A stretch of DNA of 64,000 nt from Gigaspora rosea (GCA_003550325.1 QKWP01001145.1:94107-158106); one strand, 5' to 3'. Positions 1-12,216 are shown, numbered from the stretch's first letter. Notes: a model not told the origin generated them from the sequence alone. A program made the numbers and translations.

Positions 1-842
1 AATATAATTAATTATTTAATTATTGATATTATAATGATATTAATATAATTTTTATATTATCTAATTTATTTGAGTACTAAGTCAATAGCATATAATTTAA
101 GTAAAAGATAAATTATTTTAATATAATCATTTATTTAATTATTGATATTACTTTGATAGTAATATAATGTTTATAAATAATTTTTATTCAAGGTCGAATA
201 TAGCATGTGAAAATCAAGTCAATTGTATATTGTTTAAACAAAAGGCATATAAAAAGTATATTATTTTAATGTAATCATTTATTTAATTAATGATATTATA
301 ACAATATTAATATTTGTTCAAGCAAAAGGTATTATTAAAAAATTTCAATACTAGGAAAAATATGAAAATGCAGAAGATAATTACCATATAGCCCATCGAA
401 ATTATAAAAAAGATAGTATTTTTTCTCAAGAATTTTTTATCATTATTTTCAATTTAACATCAACTTAACATTTTACATATATATACAAACATATGCAAAG
501 CACACATTAATTCTCTCTTATTTTCTTACTTATTTTTCTTTCCATTTCAGTTTTCTTTCTCTTTTATTTTTTTCTTTCTTTTATTTTTCTCTTTTGGTTT
601 TCTTTCTCTCTCTTATTTTTTTTTCTCATTTTTTTTTTCTTTCACATTTTTTTTCACATTTTCTTTTTCTCTTGTTTTTTATTACTCTTTGTACAAAATA
701 GTAAAGAAAAGAAACTTCCCAAAGCTAAAAGCAGCAAAATGACTAAAAAAAGACAAAAAATATAAGAACAAAAATGTAAGATTTACAATAGGCTGATATA
801 GTAATTTATCAAAAATTAATTAACTATAAACTTTATATTTTT
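1..842. repeat. AT-rich gene-free stretch with short repeats
   Basis: No gene is visible. A motif of the form ATTTATTTAATTATTGATATTA occurs three times in the first 320 bases (near 10, 130 and 275), so this looks like a decayed tandem or dispersed repeat. Bases 510-690 are a pyrimidine-rich tract of TTTCTTTCTCTC type that could be a promoter-proximal or simple repeat. Confidence 0.5.
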
Positions 843-2642
843 GTGGATATAGAGTTGATCTCTGTAGCAGTTGCAGCTGCAATTGCTATTATCCAAGGAA
901 AGGCAAAGGCAAGAGCTGTGAAAACTTCAAGCCCAAGTACTACTAATAGTGCAAGCACTACTAGTAGTAATAATAAAAGTGAAAGGGATAAAAGGTCAAA
1001 TACTAGCAGTAGTAGTTCAATGAGAAGTATCAGTAAAAAAAGTAGTTCTAGTAGTTTATCTGGTAGCAGGCCACCGAGTCAATTAACTAAGGAGCAATCA
1101 TCCCATCTTCAGGTAAATATATTATAATTCTTTTTTTTTTTGGTTGTTTTTATCTTTTTTTTTTTGTTTTTATAAAATAAAGTTAAGATGTTGATTGAGG
1201 AAGGACAACTATTGTTCCAAAAACTAGATTTAGAAAAAAATAGGATACAATATACTGAAATTAAAAAAATTAATACTAGTAATTACCAAGAAGTTGTCTG
1301 GATACTGGCAATCTCGACACAATTGAAAAATTATTGAAGCAGCTTTACAAGTCACAAAAACACACTGCATCAATAAACTCTAATAGTATAAAAAAGGCCA
1401 CAATCATGCCTAAGTTAGGAGAAATACTAAGATAAATAAGGTAAGAATGTTATAAAATTTTGTGCTTATGTAAATTATATTTAAAATATTATTTTTTATT
1501 ATTTTTTTTTATAAAATAATTAGAAGAGGAAAAGAAAATATAAAGATTTGCTGTTTTTAATTAAGTCAGAGAATAAGAGAATTAGAAGATAATTATAAAA
1601 TAATTTGAAACTATTAAAAATGAGCAAGGGTGGTAATGTGTACCATTCAAATGAAGAATAGATTATGGATAAAAAGAGAAGGGAGAAAGAAATTGGTTTG
1701 TATTAATAAATTGCAGTATGGCCCTATATAAGTAAATCATCTAATCCTATAATTTGAGTAAATGTATTTTAATAATGATATTTCTAATATTGCTGTTCTA
1801 TAAGCAAATAGATCTATACATTAAATGGGTTTTAGCTAAAAAAACTGAAGAATGATCAAACACTACTATAGCAATTATGTTGATCCTGAATATGTACTGC
1901 CACCAGATTGTTCAAGTTGGGCACTGTCAGATAAGGTTCACAGAAGATACAGTATACTGGACCCTGTGTTTGATGCTAATTTTTTAAGTGAAAATAAGGA
2001 TCTATAAAAAAAATAAAAAGACAAAAAAAATAAAAAAAGAAAATAAAGTCCTAGTCAAAGTTGAAGTCACACCTGGGATGCTAATAGTAACAGATAATTT
2101 GGTAGTTTGGGAAGAAAAAGAAGTCAGGCTAGCACCTATAAGGCTGAGAGTAAGAATAGTTCAAGAATAAAATAAAGTAAAAAAAAGTGGTAGTGCTACT
2201 TTACCTATAAAACCAACAGAAGCACAAAAAGCAGTTAATTGTCACTTCCAAATTCTATAGCAGCAGCATCAACTTTATTATTAGCTAAATAAAAATAGCA
2301 TTAACAAAGCAGATAGCAAAAACAATATCAACAATATCAATAGCAGTAATAAAAGCAACTAAACAATAGCAGCAAAAGCAACAGGAGTATTAGGAGCAAC
2401 AACAAGAGCAACAACTAAAGCTTCTACTTCAAAAGGTAGAAAAGAACAATCTGTGACTGGTATTGAGGAGAGTAAGGGTGTTGAGGATAGTAATAGTAGA
2501 ATTAAAGGTAAAAAAGAGGATATAGATGAAGCTATAAGGGAAAAAATAGAAAGGGAGCAAAAAAATAGAAAAAGTAAGAGAAAAAAGGATAAGGCTGTAG
2601 AAAAAGATAAGAATAAAGTAACAAAGAGATATAGAAAAAAAT
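843..2642 (+). pseudogene. Unrecognised broken gene with Ser-rich and Lys-rich ends
   Basis: I do not recognise the family. Coding-like pieces follow one another on the + strand in different frames. A Ser/Thr-rich stretch lies at 843-1127. A piece at about 1188-1435 changes frame near 1300. A piece at about 1858-1990 reads VDPEYVLPPDCSSW. A charged Lys/Glu-rich tail at 2453-2644 ends in RYRKK. Stop codons and frame changes separate them, and GTAAG-like donors near 1128 and 1440 suggest some gaps were introns. It could be one decayed multi-exon gene or a transposon-encoded protein. Codon bias toward A/T gives little help. It is followed directly by a MITE. Confidence 0.35.
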
Positions 2643-2676
2643 AAATTATATATTATTATTATTTGTTTTATTTTTT

Positions 2677-3025
2677 AATATGTATATATCACACTAGTAG
2701 TGTTCAATACCAGTAAATACAAATTATAATATGCAAAACATTTTTTTGCTGTTAGAGTTAGGATTAAAGTTCATGTTAGGGTTTGGGTTAGAGTTAGTAT
2801 ATACCAAAATTTTCAAGGAATTTTTTTTGTTAAAACATGAAAATAGGTTTTTTAGACAGAATTTTTTGATAAAAGACAATTTTTGAAAAAAACAATTTTT
2901 AAAAAAACCACATTTTTTCAAAAAATTCGGGTTATACCTGATCTTCACATTATACAAATTTATGAATTTTGATTGACCAAAACACATGTGGTGTTAAACA
3001 CCAGTGGTGTGCTTTATTAACGTTC
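2677..3025. mobile_element. MITE with CACACCACTGGTGTT-type ends, copy 1
   Basis: A 349-bp non-coding element. Its ends read inward as AATATGTATATATCACAC and, on the opposite strand, GAACGTTAATAAAGCACACC. It is flanked by the 9-base direct repeat TTATTTTTT (2668-2676 and 3026-3034), a probable target duplication. A second copy lies inverted at 47948-48259. The interior holds degenerate GGGTTAG/GTTAGGATTA runs that correspond to better telomere-like repeats in the other copy. It has no coding capacity. An 8-9 bp duplication would fit hAT or Mutator-type mobilisation. Confidence 0.8.
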
Positions 3026-3399
3026 TTATTTTTTATTTGATTTAAATAAATTTAATAAATAATGTATTTAATAAATATAAAATCAGAAAATATAATACAG
3101 TCTGACTACTATCTGACTCTCTATAATCACAGTCTATAAAGTCACACCTATATATAAGCAACCAATATTGTACAACAGACTTAAATATAGTAAAAAACCT
3201 CAATATAGCCAAAATCACTTATAATCACTATTACCAAAAAATTTTGATTTTTTTATTAATTTTATTAATAATATACCTCTATAATCACCGATTTTTTAAA
3301 TTATATAATTTATTAGAGAAAGGAGGGTCACCACTTTATCATGTTCTATATATATATAGTAAAATAGCTAAGTATTTATTATAATTAAAATTTATAGAA

Positions 3400-4058
3400 A
3401 GTTGCTACATAGTAAAGTCTAAATTTTACTATACAAATCGATAAATATCAATTATGGGTAGAGTGAACATAGATCATTTTTCATATGATCTACGTGGTAT
3501 ATTAGAATTTTATATAGCAAATAAAAAAATACTTCTGATAAATTTTTTTAAGATCTTGACCAATTTTTATAAAATTTATATAATAGATAGTTTTAAATAG
3601 TTTGTTTATAATAATAAAGTTGCACAATATCCATTGCTTTAAAAAAAATCAACTTTATATATAATTAAATTTTTGTAGGACGCTATATGATTTTTGTAGA
3701 TTGTACAAAGAATTGATTGGTCAGATCATATGATGTTTATATGTAAATCATATAAATTGGTTACACAAAGTTGATCTACAATCGATTTAATATGAAATTG
3801 GAAATTTGTACACCCTATCTTAAGTAAACTTGTTTGGAATATCAAAATACATTTACCCTAATTTTTACGTTCATCGAATATTTGTTTTAAAAAAATTTTA
3901 ATTTTTTGTTGAACGTAAAATCAAAAGTGAAATAATAAAAAGTTCTTTAATATTGATGAAAATTTTAGAATAAGTGTATTTGGATCTTTTGAACAAGTTT
4001 ACTTAAGCGACTTTAATCAATTCACATAGTAAATTTTAGACTTTACTATGTAGCAACT
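3400..4058. mobile_element. MITE B copy 1, split by MITE A
   Basis: Both ends carry AGTTGCTACATAGTAAAGTC-like inverted repeats. The same element is found uninterrupted at 57674-58010 (337 bp) and decayed at 29692-30001. Removing the 364-bp insert at 3456-3819 gives a length close to the other copies. The interior is AT-rich with a near-palindromic TTAAGTAAACTT on each side and no coding potential. Confidence 0.75.
3456..3819. mobile_element. MITE A copy 1 (TTAA target), nested in MITE B
   Basis: A 364-bp element starting GGGTAGAGTGAACATAGATC and ending in GTACACCCTATC. It is flanked by TTAT on the left and TTAA on the right. The uninterrupted MITE B at 57674-58010 carries TTAA at this point, so the target duplication was most likely TTAA with one later change. 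TTAA targets are typical of piggyBac-type elements. Copy 2 lies at 29271-29640. Confidence 0.75.
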
Positions 4059-4438
4059 GTAATCGATCGTAGGGTCAAAGATATTTTTGAGTTTTTTAAT
4101 ATTATAAAAGATAAAATTTGATTGGTAAAGAGTCATATCTAATTACATAATTTACTGCACTTCCCTTAGTATTATTAATTTAAGTGCTTATTAGTAAAAA
4201 ATAATAAAATAATATTTGTGTTATGGTATATTTTGGTTAATAAATATTCTATTTAATGATTTGTAATATTTTTTTATTATAAATTTTTATAATCACTTTA
4301 TAAAAATTTTAATATAACTGTGACTATATAGAGGTTTAAAGTTATAATCACATTTAAATATAATTACCATATTGATGTGTAACCAACTTGGTGATTATAG
4401 AGGATGTGTCTGTATAAATATTAGCTAATCATAAATTT

Positions 4439-4775
4439 AAATAGTAATATATTATCTAAAAAATATTATATTATTGGTAGAGTATTGGTAGGCTGATATA
4501 TTACTTATATAACAAACCAAATTAAATTATCTTATTTAAAACAGTAATATATTGTTTAAAAATATTATATTATTAGTAGGCCAATATATTACTTATAAAA
4601 CAAACCAACTTATATTATCTGTTTATTAAAACAGTAATATATCATCTAAAATAATTATATTATTAGTAGGCTGATATATTACTTATATAACAAACCAACT
4701 TATTTTTATCAGTTTAAATAGCCATATATTATTTAAAATTTTTATATTATCAGTAGCCCAATATATTACTTATAT
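4439..4775. repeat. Tandem repeat, about 85-100 bp unit, four copies
   Basis: Four successive units each contain CAGTAATATATT, then TTATATTATTAGTAGG, then ATATATTACTTATA followed by ACAAACCAACTTA. Unit length shrinks slightly and the last is truncated at the fold-back element that starts at 4795. Confidence 0.7.
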
Positions 4776-4794
4776 ATAAAAGTGACTATATTAG

Positions 4795-5061
4795 CACTGG
4801 TCGAAATTAAAACATTCAGTAATAAATCAGCAATAATTCTGTAACAATTCAGTAAACATTCAGCAACCATTCAGGTACTGATTCCTGCCACTCAGCTACC
4901 ACTCAGTAGAAAATTAGTAATATATTACTGAATTTTTACTGAATGGTAGCTGAGTAGCAACTGAGTAGCAGGAATCGGTACCTGAATGGTTGCTAAATGT
5001 TTACTGAATTGTTACTGAATTATTGCTGATTTATTACTGAATGGTTTAATTTTGACCAGTG
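4795..5061. mobile_element. Fold-back MITE, arms of about 120 bp
   Basis: Nearly the whole element is a hairpin. The left arm runs from CACTGGTCGAAATT through CAGTAATAAATCAGCAATAA and CCATTCAGGTACTGATTCC. The right arm is its reverse complement, ending in AATTTTGACCAGTG. The loop is near 4915-4930. TA lies next to both ends, with one extra G on the left, which suggests a Tc1/mariner-type TA target. There is no coding capacity. Confidence 0.85.
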
Positions 5062-5311
5062 TAGGGACATCCCATCCATAAATAATGGTATACAAGAGGA
5101 GGTGTCAGGCGAAATTAGTGTTCAGATCTAGATAATCTGTTTATCCAAAGATAATTATCTGTTGAAAGAAAACATTATCTGTTATCTATATCTGTTCATA
5201 ATTCCATTATCTGGATAACTATCTAAATTATCTGCTAATTATTAGACATATATTTTGTACTAGGTAAACCTATAATATAAATTTTGTGTATCACAGAATT
5301 GTGTCATACAT

Positions 5312-6093
5312 AGAGATTAAGCCCGGATAAGGCTTACCCGGGTAACCCGCATAAGCATTCCTTAACCGGGTTATGGTTATGCTACCCGGGTAACCCGAAT
5401 AGAAAATAAATATACATCACGTGAGAATAATGAAACAATATTATTGGACGAATTTCCTAATATACCGCTAAGCTTAGCCATATTAATTTATGTCAAAATC
5501 ATATTTGGCAATGATAATGCTACGAATTAAAATATTTGACTAATTTAGACAGGTCTTAGATCTTTTATTTTAGATTATGCATTTAAATGTAGTGTTCCGG
5601 CCTGGGTCGGAAATTTTCTAACCCGGGTCATCCCTAAAAAAAAAAAAAAAAAAAAAAAAACTTTCCCTTTATTTTTCTCTCTCTCTCTTTCTCTCTTCTT
5701 CTCTTTCTCTCTTTTTCTCTCTCCCTCTCATGACCCGGGCTAAATGTCTAACCCGTCGGGTCACTATTATCTGACCCGGGTCAGAACACTAATCTTAACT
5801 TTTAAGTATAGACTATATTTTCAAACATGTATTTAACATTTTATAAATAAAATGCATTTGAATTTATTAACGTTAAACGAATTTGAATCTGCGAATTAAT
5901 GTTTTAAACCAATTTTGGTTTAAAGATTATCTATAATCATGTGAAACGTCTATTCTTATATAATCATAACAGGGTTAACCGGGTTAACCGGGTCAGCCGG
6001 ATTATTTGAGATTAACCGGGTAGTTACCCGAGTAAGAGTTTAATAAGCGGACGGGTTACCCGGAATTAAATTTTAAACTGGGCCTAATCTCTA
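5312..6093. mobile_element. Element with GAGATTAGGCCC ends and 9-bp target duplication
   Basis: The left end reads AGAGATTAAGCCCGG and the right end, on the other strand, TAGAGATTAGGCCCAG. The 9-mer GTCATACAT flanks both sides (5303-5311 and 6094-6102). Subterminal regions are rich in ACCCGGGTAACCCG-type motifs on both sides, in contrast to the AT-rich interior. A second element (5590-5791) is nested inside. A 9-bp duplication is typical of Mutator-like elements. No transposase is seen. Confidence 0.8.
5590..5791. mobile_element. Nested hAT-like MITE with TAGTGTTC ends
   Basis: The left end is TAGTGTTCCGGCCTGGGTC and the right end GACCCGGGTCAGAACACTA. These are the same terminal motifs as the element at 27280-27857, so both belong to one family. 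The interior holds an A run of about 25 and a TTTCTCTCTC tract. No clear 8-bp duplication is visible here, so the insertion is probably older or rearranged. Confidence 0.65.
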
Positions 6094-6171
6094 GTCATAC
6101 ATTTTAACTATTAAATTAATACTTGCGAAATTATAGATAGGCTAGTTTTAATTCATGCAAGATAATCCATA

Positions 6172-6319
6172 TGGAGCAACCCAGGATTGCTCCAAATATA
6201 TGAAGCAACCTGGGTTTTAAGTAATAACTTTGCTCCAGGTATTATATATTTCTTGAGATTCAACACATTTTATCTTTAAACTGGAATATAACCTGAGTTG
6301 TTCCAGAATTTTGCTCCAA
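6172..6319. repeat. Possible small MITE with TGGAGCAA ends
   Basis: TGGAGCAACCCAGGATTGCTCC at the left and, on the opposite strand at the right, TTGGAGCAAAATTCTGGAACA form imperfect inverted ends. GCTCCA-type motifs recur inside. No target duplication was found, so the limits are tentative. Confidence 0.3.
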
Positions 6320-6393
6320 TAACAACTTTAATGGTACATAGTATACCCGTGATAAATGTTAATACAAATTTATATATTCCATATTTAGTATGA

Positions 6394-7166
6394 CATCAGA
6401 AAAATAAATAAGGCGCAGATCTGCACAAATCTATGACCCTAGAAAATTTTAACAAATTTTGCAATAACTTGTGATCCAGTGGTTCAAATTTAACGATTTT
6501 GGCCATCCGATTTGTCTCTATGAGACGGATCGAATACTGATTGAATGGTACCAAATCATTGAATTCCAATCACTAGAACACAAGAAAATCCCATTTATGT
6601 AAATTTTATAAACGTTGAACAATTTTGCCAACCAGTGGTCCAAATTTATGATTTTGGTATCATTTGATTCCTCTTGATAAGACGGTTCGAATGGTACCAA
6701 AAATGTCAAAATTGGATCACTGGTTAACAAGTTATTCGTGAAAAACGATTTGCAGCGCAGTTCTGCGCAGAAATTTAAATTTCTTTTTTAAATTTCTGCG
6801 CAGAACTGTGCTGCAAATCATTTTTTTACAGATAACTTGTTAACCAGTAATCCAATTTTTATATTTTTGGTACCATTCGAACTGTCTCATCGAGAGAAAT
6901 CAAATGGTACCAAAATCATTAAATTTGGACCACTAGTTAACAAGATCATTCAATGTTTATAAAATTTACATAAATGGGATTTTCTTGTGTTCTAGTGATG
7001 AAATTCAATGATTTTGGTACCATTCGATCTGTCTCATCGAGACAAATCGAATGGTACCAAAATTATTAAATTTGGATCACTGGATCACAAGTTATAGCAA
7101 AATTTGTTAAAATTTTCCAGGGTCGCAGATTTGTGCAAATCTGTGCCTTATTTATTTTCCCGATGG
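6394..7166. mobile_element. Large fold-back element, arms about 380 bp
   Basis: The whole 770-bp block is a long inverted repeat centred near 6785. The outer ends read CATCAGAAAAATAAATAAGG and, on the opposite strand, CATCGGGAAAATAAATAAGG. Each arm contains smaller palindromes of the form GGTACCATTCGAT...ATCGAATGGTACC and the phrase GGATCACTGG. The central arms read TGCGCAGAAATTTAAA. A diverged relative lies at 30230-30545. There is no coding capacity; a transcript would form a long hairpin. Confidence 0.85.
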
Positions 7167-9266
7167 AAGCTTCATCCAGAAACGGAGTGATATTGAAGAT
7201 TTCATGTAGTGTATAAATATACTGCAATTTAAATAGTTTTCGTATACAAAATCTTGTATCTTATTAGATAAATGCATATGTCGAAGCAAGAATGTAAATA
7301 CATATAGAAACTTTTGCATATTATATCTTCACATCCAATATAACACCTGCTCCTGTATTTAGTGTCACATAAAATTGTTAATCTAACTTTTACTGATTCT
7401 GTAATTTATTTCTCATAGTCGTCGTTTAATTGCTAATGGTAATTGCTGTTATTCTGATTTTGACATTATCCATAACAAGATATAACACCAAAATGATCGC
7501 ATTTACTCTACTAAATTTAGCAGCATCAATAACATAGTATGCTAATATATATTAAATATTCACGAACACATACCTTTAAAAGGTTAAATTCATATAACAC
7601 AATGCTTCCAAGCAAGCAATTAAACATTTACAGTTCGTACATCGTACGTATAAATATTCTGACAGCCTGTAATTTGAAAATAGCGACGATTAAAAAAAGT
7701 ATACAACATTTTCTCATTATATGAACAAAATAATTGGTAAAAATATACAGGACACTTTTGACTGACGATAATTTTATAAAAATAAAAAAAATATATAATT
7801 TTATATAAATAAATAAATATATATACGAGATTCAAAATATTTAATTATTATCGAAAATTACCTGGCATGAACCATGTGTATGGAATAGTTATAATATCAT
7901 TGAAATGGTTTGGACATACATTTATTTGATAAATTAAAAAAATGCATATATAAGATAATAACTATTAATAAATGAATATTTTAATGCTTGATCAATTTCA
8001 CTATTTAACATTTTACCATATATATTGTTGTGGATGATCATGAAATTGGATCGTCATGAAATCAACGTAATCTCCATATCCTAAAATTTCCAAAAATCAT
8101 GTAAACAATCAATCTAATTGATCTACACTACGTAATCAATCGAAAGCTATAACTGGTCAGTATACCTATATACTGCATAAATCGCATTTATTTTCGATTC
8201 CTTTTTTACATTTCTTGTTAAGGTTTATTGGTTGACATGAATAGTTTTTTCTATAAATTTTCATACAAACTAAGCACATCAGTTAAGCATTCGAAGGAAA
8301 ATTTAAAATCGTTGACATTATTGTATGACAATCGTAAAATGATCATTATGATACAAAATAGCTTTTATTAATTTTATTATACCAAATCAATAACTTATCG
8401 AAGAATAATTCAGCAAATTTTTTAGGTGTCCCAGAATTTATGAAAACAGCAATTATTTTGAACTCAATTGATTGGTGCGAGCCACAATTAATCAATTAAT
8501 TGCAAATTTGAACATTAATTATATTTATTTCGATCCATTAAAGAATTTTTTTTAGCGTTAGGTTACAATTACATTAAAATATATATGTACTGTATGTAGA
8601 ACATTTAAATACGCAAAATTTAATTGATCACAATTATTTTCATGTAACAATTATGATTAACAGTAAAAATTTAATTGCCAAATAGCTTAATAAACCAAAT
8701 TTTATTAATTATTCAAAATCATTAACATAAATATTTAACTTAATTTTCTGCTTGGTTATTGTTATGAATATGGACTTAAAGTAATTGAAGTTAAATAGTA
8801 CTAAGTTTAGCATATTTACGGTAATTCGATACGAGAAATATAATAGAAATCTTGGCATTGTTATTTGGAATCAAAATTTAAATTTGAACAAATTCTCTGG
8901 TTATTGTATCAAAACAGAATTAAAATTTCTATTTAGTATAATAGATAAAAATAATTTTAAATATTAGATTTACAAGTAAGTAAAAACTTCATTAGTCTAA
9001 GTATTTATTCAGACATAAAATATTTAATAATTTTATTTGTTCGTGTTAATTTAACTGGTAAGCATTAAAATTATTTGTATTAAATTTAAAAGGTCCAGAA
9101 TTCTAGCTATAAAATAACATTTATAATAATTCAGAAACAACTTTTCATTAACTACTAGATGACCAATTATAATTAGGTTATGCAATTTCATGTGATTAAT
9201 TACACGATATATTAATGACGGTACAAACATATAATATATGTTGATATATCTTTTCATTTAATATTC
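7167..9266. other. AT-rich stretch with no gene seen
   Basis: No coding pattern, repeat array or clear terminal inverted repeat stands out. An isolated relic of the satellite core motif (TAACTGGTAAGCATTAAAA) lies at about 9053-9072. Confidence 0.5.
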
Positions 9267-11683
9267 ATGAAGGGAAAGGAAATAAGTACATACCCTGAAG
9301 ATTCACACATTGTTTTTAAAAGCATACATAGATCATGGGACTATATAATTATAAATAAGAGAGTTTATCCTCCTTTACATAAACTTGTATATACTAAGAA
9401 ACCTGAACAGTATCCTATTCCTGATCAGTATATTGTTCGCACAACATATGAAAAAAAGAAACATATTGTATAATGTTCTATCCAGTATATTAATGTCAAA
9501 CCATATTTTGCAATACAGTTTGACAAATATATCGTTCATTCAAAAAAATCTCCATTGAAGGCTGCAACCAAATACTGCAAGGTAAATATAATTAATTTTA
9601 AAAATTAATTAGTATATTAAGTGATACTGTATTAAAAAATCAGTATTTTTAAGAGTCTTAAAAATTTAAAAGATAAAGGAACTTTGTCAAGTAAAAATTC
9701 AAGAAATAAACACAAATATAACTGGCAAAAATAAGAATAAAAAATAGATCATCGAATGTCAGGTGTACAATTATTTGGGTAACAAATAAATACTGTTTGT
9801 ATAGTTAGAAAAACATTACCATCAAATATCTATTTTAAAGTTCAGCCCTTTAATGATCTTAGCAATTCTACTCAACGACGTCATATGCTAACAATGGCCA
9901 AATGTGTATTTGATCAAGTTGAAACATATAAAGAAAATTTATTTAATAAGAATGACAAAGTAGAAATTAAGCAAGCACAGTTTACTATAAATAATATGCC
10001 ATTTGAAATTCAATATGGAAAAGTTAATCAAAACGATATAGAAGATTTAAACTTGGCAGTTCTAAAATCATTAGATAAAGGCAAGATATCTCGTGAAGCT
10101 TTTCGATCATTAATACGTATTAATCAAGATTTGCCAAGAAAGGGTGCAATTTCAAATACACGTCAAAAACTTAATGAACAAATGAAAGCTTTAGTTCCTT
10201 TATTACTTATAAATGTAGAAAAACCTATTAATTTTGAATTAACTGAAGATCATGCACATATTACTGACCCTGATATAGTTAATAATGTGGTTGAATCTGC
10301 TGGAAAAGGTGAAAAGCGTTCTTTAATTGATATATTAAATTTTATTGTACCTGAATCTGTAAAAAAAGGATTTTTAATTTCGAATAATACTACTATTAAA
10401 CTTCGTATATCTGGAGATAGCAGAAATATAGAACAAAAAGTTCAACATGTTATGGTAATAGTTGTATTACTTAATGATATTGAGAGATTACATAAGCCTG
10501 AAGGATATTATACACTTGCTCTTACTCTGGGTCCGAAAATTATCAATCTCTTCAAAATGCACTTGGATCATTAATTGTTGATTTAAAAAATTTAAAAGAA
10601 TCTAGATTTTACCAACTTAATGGCCAGCATTGGAATGTGAACTTTTTTTTAGTGCAGATTGGAAGTTTTTGGTTACCTGTTTAGGATTTAATTCAGCAAA
10701 TACAAATTATTTTTGCCCGTGGTGTACATGTACTAAACAGCAAAATGGAATTCTTGATCAAAATAATAAACTAGTCGGTAACTGCACAATTACCGAAAAT
10801 ATAGAACAAATTAAAAAAATTTTTTTAAAGGACATCTATATATACTACTATTTTATATGATTGATATTAAAAATTGGGTGTGTGATGAGCTTCATGTAAT
10901 GCTTCGCATTACTGATCGACTTTTTGAACTCTTTTTATCCGATTTACAACGAAATAGAAATTTAGATAATAAAGTTCAGCAAGAAATATTAGTAGAAATG
11001 AAACGAATTAATGTATCATTTCAATTTTGGATAGATAAAAATATAAAAAATTATGTAATACGTCTTTATTGGGCCCAGACAAACTTATAATTTTACATAA
11101 TTTTAATTTTAAAAATATTAGTACTCAATATTTACTAGCAGTTAGACAAAATCAACTTAGAAGACTTTGGGATGGGTTTGCTGAATTATATGATAATTTA
11201 CATTAGAAAGAAATAAGTGGTAGTAGTTTTAAAAAAAAAAGCAATTGAATTGTTAGAATATTTTTTAACTCCATCTCAAGAACGTCCAAATAAAAATTTT
11301 GTACAAGGGTTATATCGAGCAACAGATTGTACTCCATATATGCATGTATTGGTTTATCACATTCCTGAGTTTATTGAGATTCATAGAGATTTAGGAATGA
11401 TGGCTTTTTCATATTCAACTTTAGAAAAAAAACCATATTACAGTGTGTCAATATTTTCAAAATACATTAAAAGATGGTGGACATGATCAGTCTAGAAAAT
11501 TGCAATTATAGAAATATTAGAACATGAAAATCAGCAATTATTTTATTGGCAAGCAAATATTCCTAGTTATATAACCGGGTTAGGGTGTCCNATATTAGAA
11601 CATGAAAATCAGCAATTATTTTATTGGCAAGCAAATATTCCTAGTTATATTAAAAAAGCTACACAATACCGATTAGAATAACT
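9267..11683 (+). pseudogene. Broken multi-copy family gene (transposon-like, Glomeromycotina type)
   Basis: Pieces in several frames together match a large multi-copy protein family I recall from Rhizophagus-type genomes. The function is unknown and it is possibly encoded by a mobile element. In order: an N-terminal piece at 9267-9470; a central domain at 9885-10574 with LRISGDSRNIEQKVQHVMV; a zinc-finger-like FCPWCTCTK at about 10700-10740; DELHVMLRITDRLFELF at about 10880-10935; and a C-terminal stretch at 11217-11486 with TPYMHVLVYHIPEFIEIH and FSYSTLEKK. Internal stops, frameshifts (near 10570, 10850, 11085 and 11480) and a TAA in the N-terminal piece show it is dead. The last coding part is duplicated around an N at 11591. 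GTAAATATAA near 9580 suggests an original intron. Confidence 0.7.
11514..11650. other. Assembly join: 59-bp direct duplication around a single N
   Basis: Bases 11514-11572 are repeated exactly at 11592-11650. Between them lie a unique 18-base tail ending TTAGGGTGTCC and one N (11591). The tail resembles the end of the MITE at 12217 (TAGAGTGTCC / TAGGGTATCC). The simplest reading is two overlapping contigs or alleles joined without collapsing, one of which runs into a transposon end. Confidence 0.75.
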
Positions 11684-12216
11684 TTAATTTGTTGAAATTG
11701 GCATGTTAATAGAATTAGGGTTAAAAACGATTTAGTATTAAATGTTTAAAATAGAATTAGTAAGTATTATTAATTAAATTGAAACTGAAAATGATAATAT
11801 ATTATTTACTAATTCATTAAAGTTTTCTAAAATAGACTATTGGAGTTAAAGAATACGTACGTATGTGAAAATGAACTAAAAATGGGGGTTATGATGAACT
11901 AAAGTTCATTAATATGCAAAAATATTGAAATAGTTTAAATATAATGTATTTACTAAGTAGAAAACGCTAATGTAATTAGAGTTAAAAAAGTATAAAGCAT
12001 TGGTTACCTGCTTTATATTAATAAAAATTTGATGATAGCAATAGCAGTTTTGATTATTTAATTCAAGACGCACCCTAACATATGTACGTATGTGCATACA
12101 TACCTTACTGTAATAGCCTATATTTAAGCCACATTTATACTCGCACAATTTCATATATGTCTTAGTTTAATTGGTAAGTATAAAGATTAGTCGTTAAGGT
12201 AGCAAAAAGGTGTAAC

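Larger units (their letters stand above)
3276..4334. mobile_element. Possible outer element around nested MITEs B and A
   Basis: The left edge reads CCTCTATAATCAC and the right edge, on the opposite strand, CCTCTATATAGTCAC. These look like decayed inverted ends of a Tc1/mariner or pogo-like non-autonomous element. A similar pair sits further out (CTCTATAATCAC near 3119 and again on the minus strand near 4395), so the outermost boundary is uncertain. Inside lie MITE B (3400-4058) and, within it, MITE A (3456-3819). Confidence 0.3.

Noticed and set aside
7539..9257. Several ORFs of 60-70 codons
   Set aside because: They are AT-driven, Ile/Lys/Asn/Tyr-rich, lack conserved motifs and overlap on both strands.
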